A DNA stretch of 6,808 bases from an uncultured Lachnospiraceae bacterium (GTDB taxonomy: Bacteria > Bacillota > Clostridia > Lachnospirales > Lachnospiraceae). Positions 6,565 to 6,808 of the stretch are shown in pieces. The position numbers and the translations under genes were made by a program. The stretch lies in contig CACZQU010000426.1 of NCBI GenBank assembly GCA_902783305.1, positions 1 through 6,808 on the forward strand, given 5' to 3'. How positions within the stretch are numbered: position 1 is the first letter of the stretch; each line of letters starts with the position of its first letter. Below the pieces are notes generated by a model that saw nothing but the letters and a program-made list of their open reading frames with translations, was not told where the DNA came from and ran no database searches.

Positions 6565-6727
6565 AACAAGCCGGTCAGGTCTGTATCTGGAGGCGGCTTT
6601 CCTCCGGTTTTTAAGAAAGTTACATTTCACGGTTTTACCTTCTTCCAAGCGTAGCGCTCTTTATGGGTAAACCGTGAATATAACCTTAAGAAACCGGAGG
6701 GGAGCCGCCTCTCTTTTTCGGCTTGTT
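6565..6727 (+). repeat. Long imperfect inverted repeat forming one extended hairpin
   Basis: The two arms pair almost throughout. AACAAGCCG (6565-6573) pairs with 6719-6727. Bases 6590-6610 pair with 6691-6711 for 21 consecutive pairs, including two T/G positions. TTAAG (6611-6615) pairs with 6685-6689, GTTA (6619-6622) with 6681-6684, CACGGTTT (6628-6635) with 6669-6676, and ACC (6637-6639) with 6666-6668. The 26-base apical loop can itself form AGCG-TAG-CGCT (6648-6658). The two T/G positions would be U-G wobble pairs in + strand RNA but A/C mismatches in - strand RNA, which favours function in a + strand transcript. It encodes no protein. It could be a MITE-like repeat, a regulatory RNA or a very long terminator. 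I see no clear target-site duplication at the ends. Confidence 0.85.
6590..6718 (+). terminator. Candidate intrinsic terminator within the long hairpin
   Basis: The G/C-rich 21-pair stem (6590-6610 with 6691-6711) is followed directly by TCTTTTT (6712-6718). This is terminator-like on the + strand and would end the ftsH transcript about 255 bases after its stop. The stem is far longer than usual for an intrinsic terminator, so another role is possible. Confidence 0.45.
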
Positions 6728-6781
6728 TTGTCGGACAATCTATGGTAACGTAAATATTGTTACGATTCAGCCGTCCCTGAA
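6728..6781. promoter_or_regulatory. Cluster of three short dyads, possible operator or promoter region
   Basis: TTGTC-G-GACAA (6728-6738) is a perfect dyad. GTAAC (6745-6749) and GTTAC (6759-6763) form a second dyad with a 9-base A/T-rich centre. TTCAG (6766-6770) and CTGAA (6777-6781) form a third. A weak sigma-A-like pair TTGTCG/TAAATA (6728-6733 and 6751-6756, spacer 17) overlaps the first two. This may be the control region of a gene beyond the window, or part of a repeat together with the long hairpin. Confidence 0.3.
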
Positions 6782-6808
6782 AATGCGCTTATCTGAACGT
6801 CATGCTCG

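Larger units (their letters stand above)
6464..6808. other. 345-base non-coding stretch after ftsH
   Basis: I find no credible protein gene on either strand. The stretch holds the small hairpin at 6491, the long inverted repeat 6565-6727 and the dyad cluster 6728-6781. The last 27 bases show nothing I recognise. Confidence 0.7.

Noticed and set aside
6442..6648. Minus-strand open frame of 68 codons crossing the ftsH end
   Set aside because: It has a TTG start without a ribosome binding site, low-complexity basic content, and lies antisense to ftsH and one arm of the hairpin.
6562..6654. 30-codon frame with CTG start after AGGGAGG, a possible leader peptide
   Set aside because: The start codon is rare, the spacing is short, and the frame only traces the hairpin arm. 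Nothing supports translation.

Overview
The window looks like chromosomal DNA from a Gram-positive anaerobe of the class Clostridia, most likely the family Lachnospiraceae. The grounds are moderate GC content by eye, strong AGGAGG-type ribosome binding sites, an HD-GYP receptor with a two-component-type propeller, a Bmp-family protein, a PrsW-type protease and an FtsH with the HEIGH variant of its zinc motif. This placement is inference from gene content and style, not from a database match. All genes are on the + strand.

Layout: (1) Bases 1-2057 hold the 3' part of a large membrane receptor: a seven-repeat stretch of beta-propeller, a Y_Y_Y domain, one membrane helix and a cytoplasmic HD-GYP domain (predicted cyclic-di-GMP phosphodiesterase). 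Its start lies upstream of the window. (2) Bases 2054-3268 encode a Bmp/PnrA-like ligand-binding protein. It overlaps the receptor by 4 bases (ATGA), and its ribosome binding site lies inside the receptor gene. (3) After 113 bases comes a PrsW-family intramembrane protease (3382-4110). (4) After 142 bases comes a 90-residue coiled-coil protein of unknown function (4253-4525). (5) After 81 bases comes an FtsH-family AAA+ zinc protease (GTG start at 4607, ends 6463). (6) Bases 6464-6808 contain no credible gene. They contain a roughly 163-base imperfect inverted repeat (6565-6727) that folds into one long hairpin with a T-rich tract, then a cluster of three short dyads.

How the parts may work together: the receptor and the Bmp protein are translationally coupled, so they probably act as one unit in which an extracytoplasmic ligand, bound by the propeller and/or the Bmp protein, alters cyclic-di-GMP turnover. 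No ABC-transporter permease or ATPase lies next to the Bmp gene in the window, which favours a sensory or regulatory role over import. The second half carries two membrane proteases (PrsW-like and FtsH) around a small coiled-coil protein. This suggests membrane-protein quality control or regulated proteolysis, but co-transcription is not shown.

The points most worth a second look are the coupled propeller/HD-GYP plus Bmp pair, the long hairpin after ftsH with a possible competing upstream pairing, and the PrsW/coiled-coil/FtsH grouping. I saw no tRNA, rRNA, CRISPR array, transposase or integrase.
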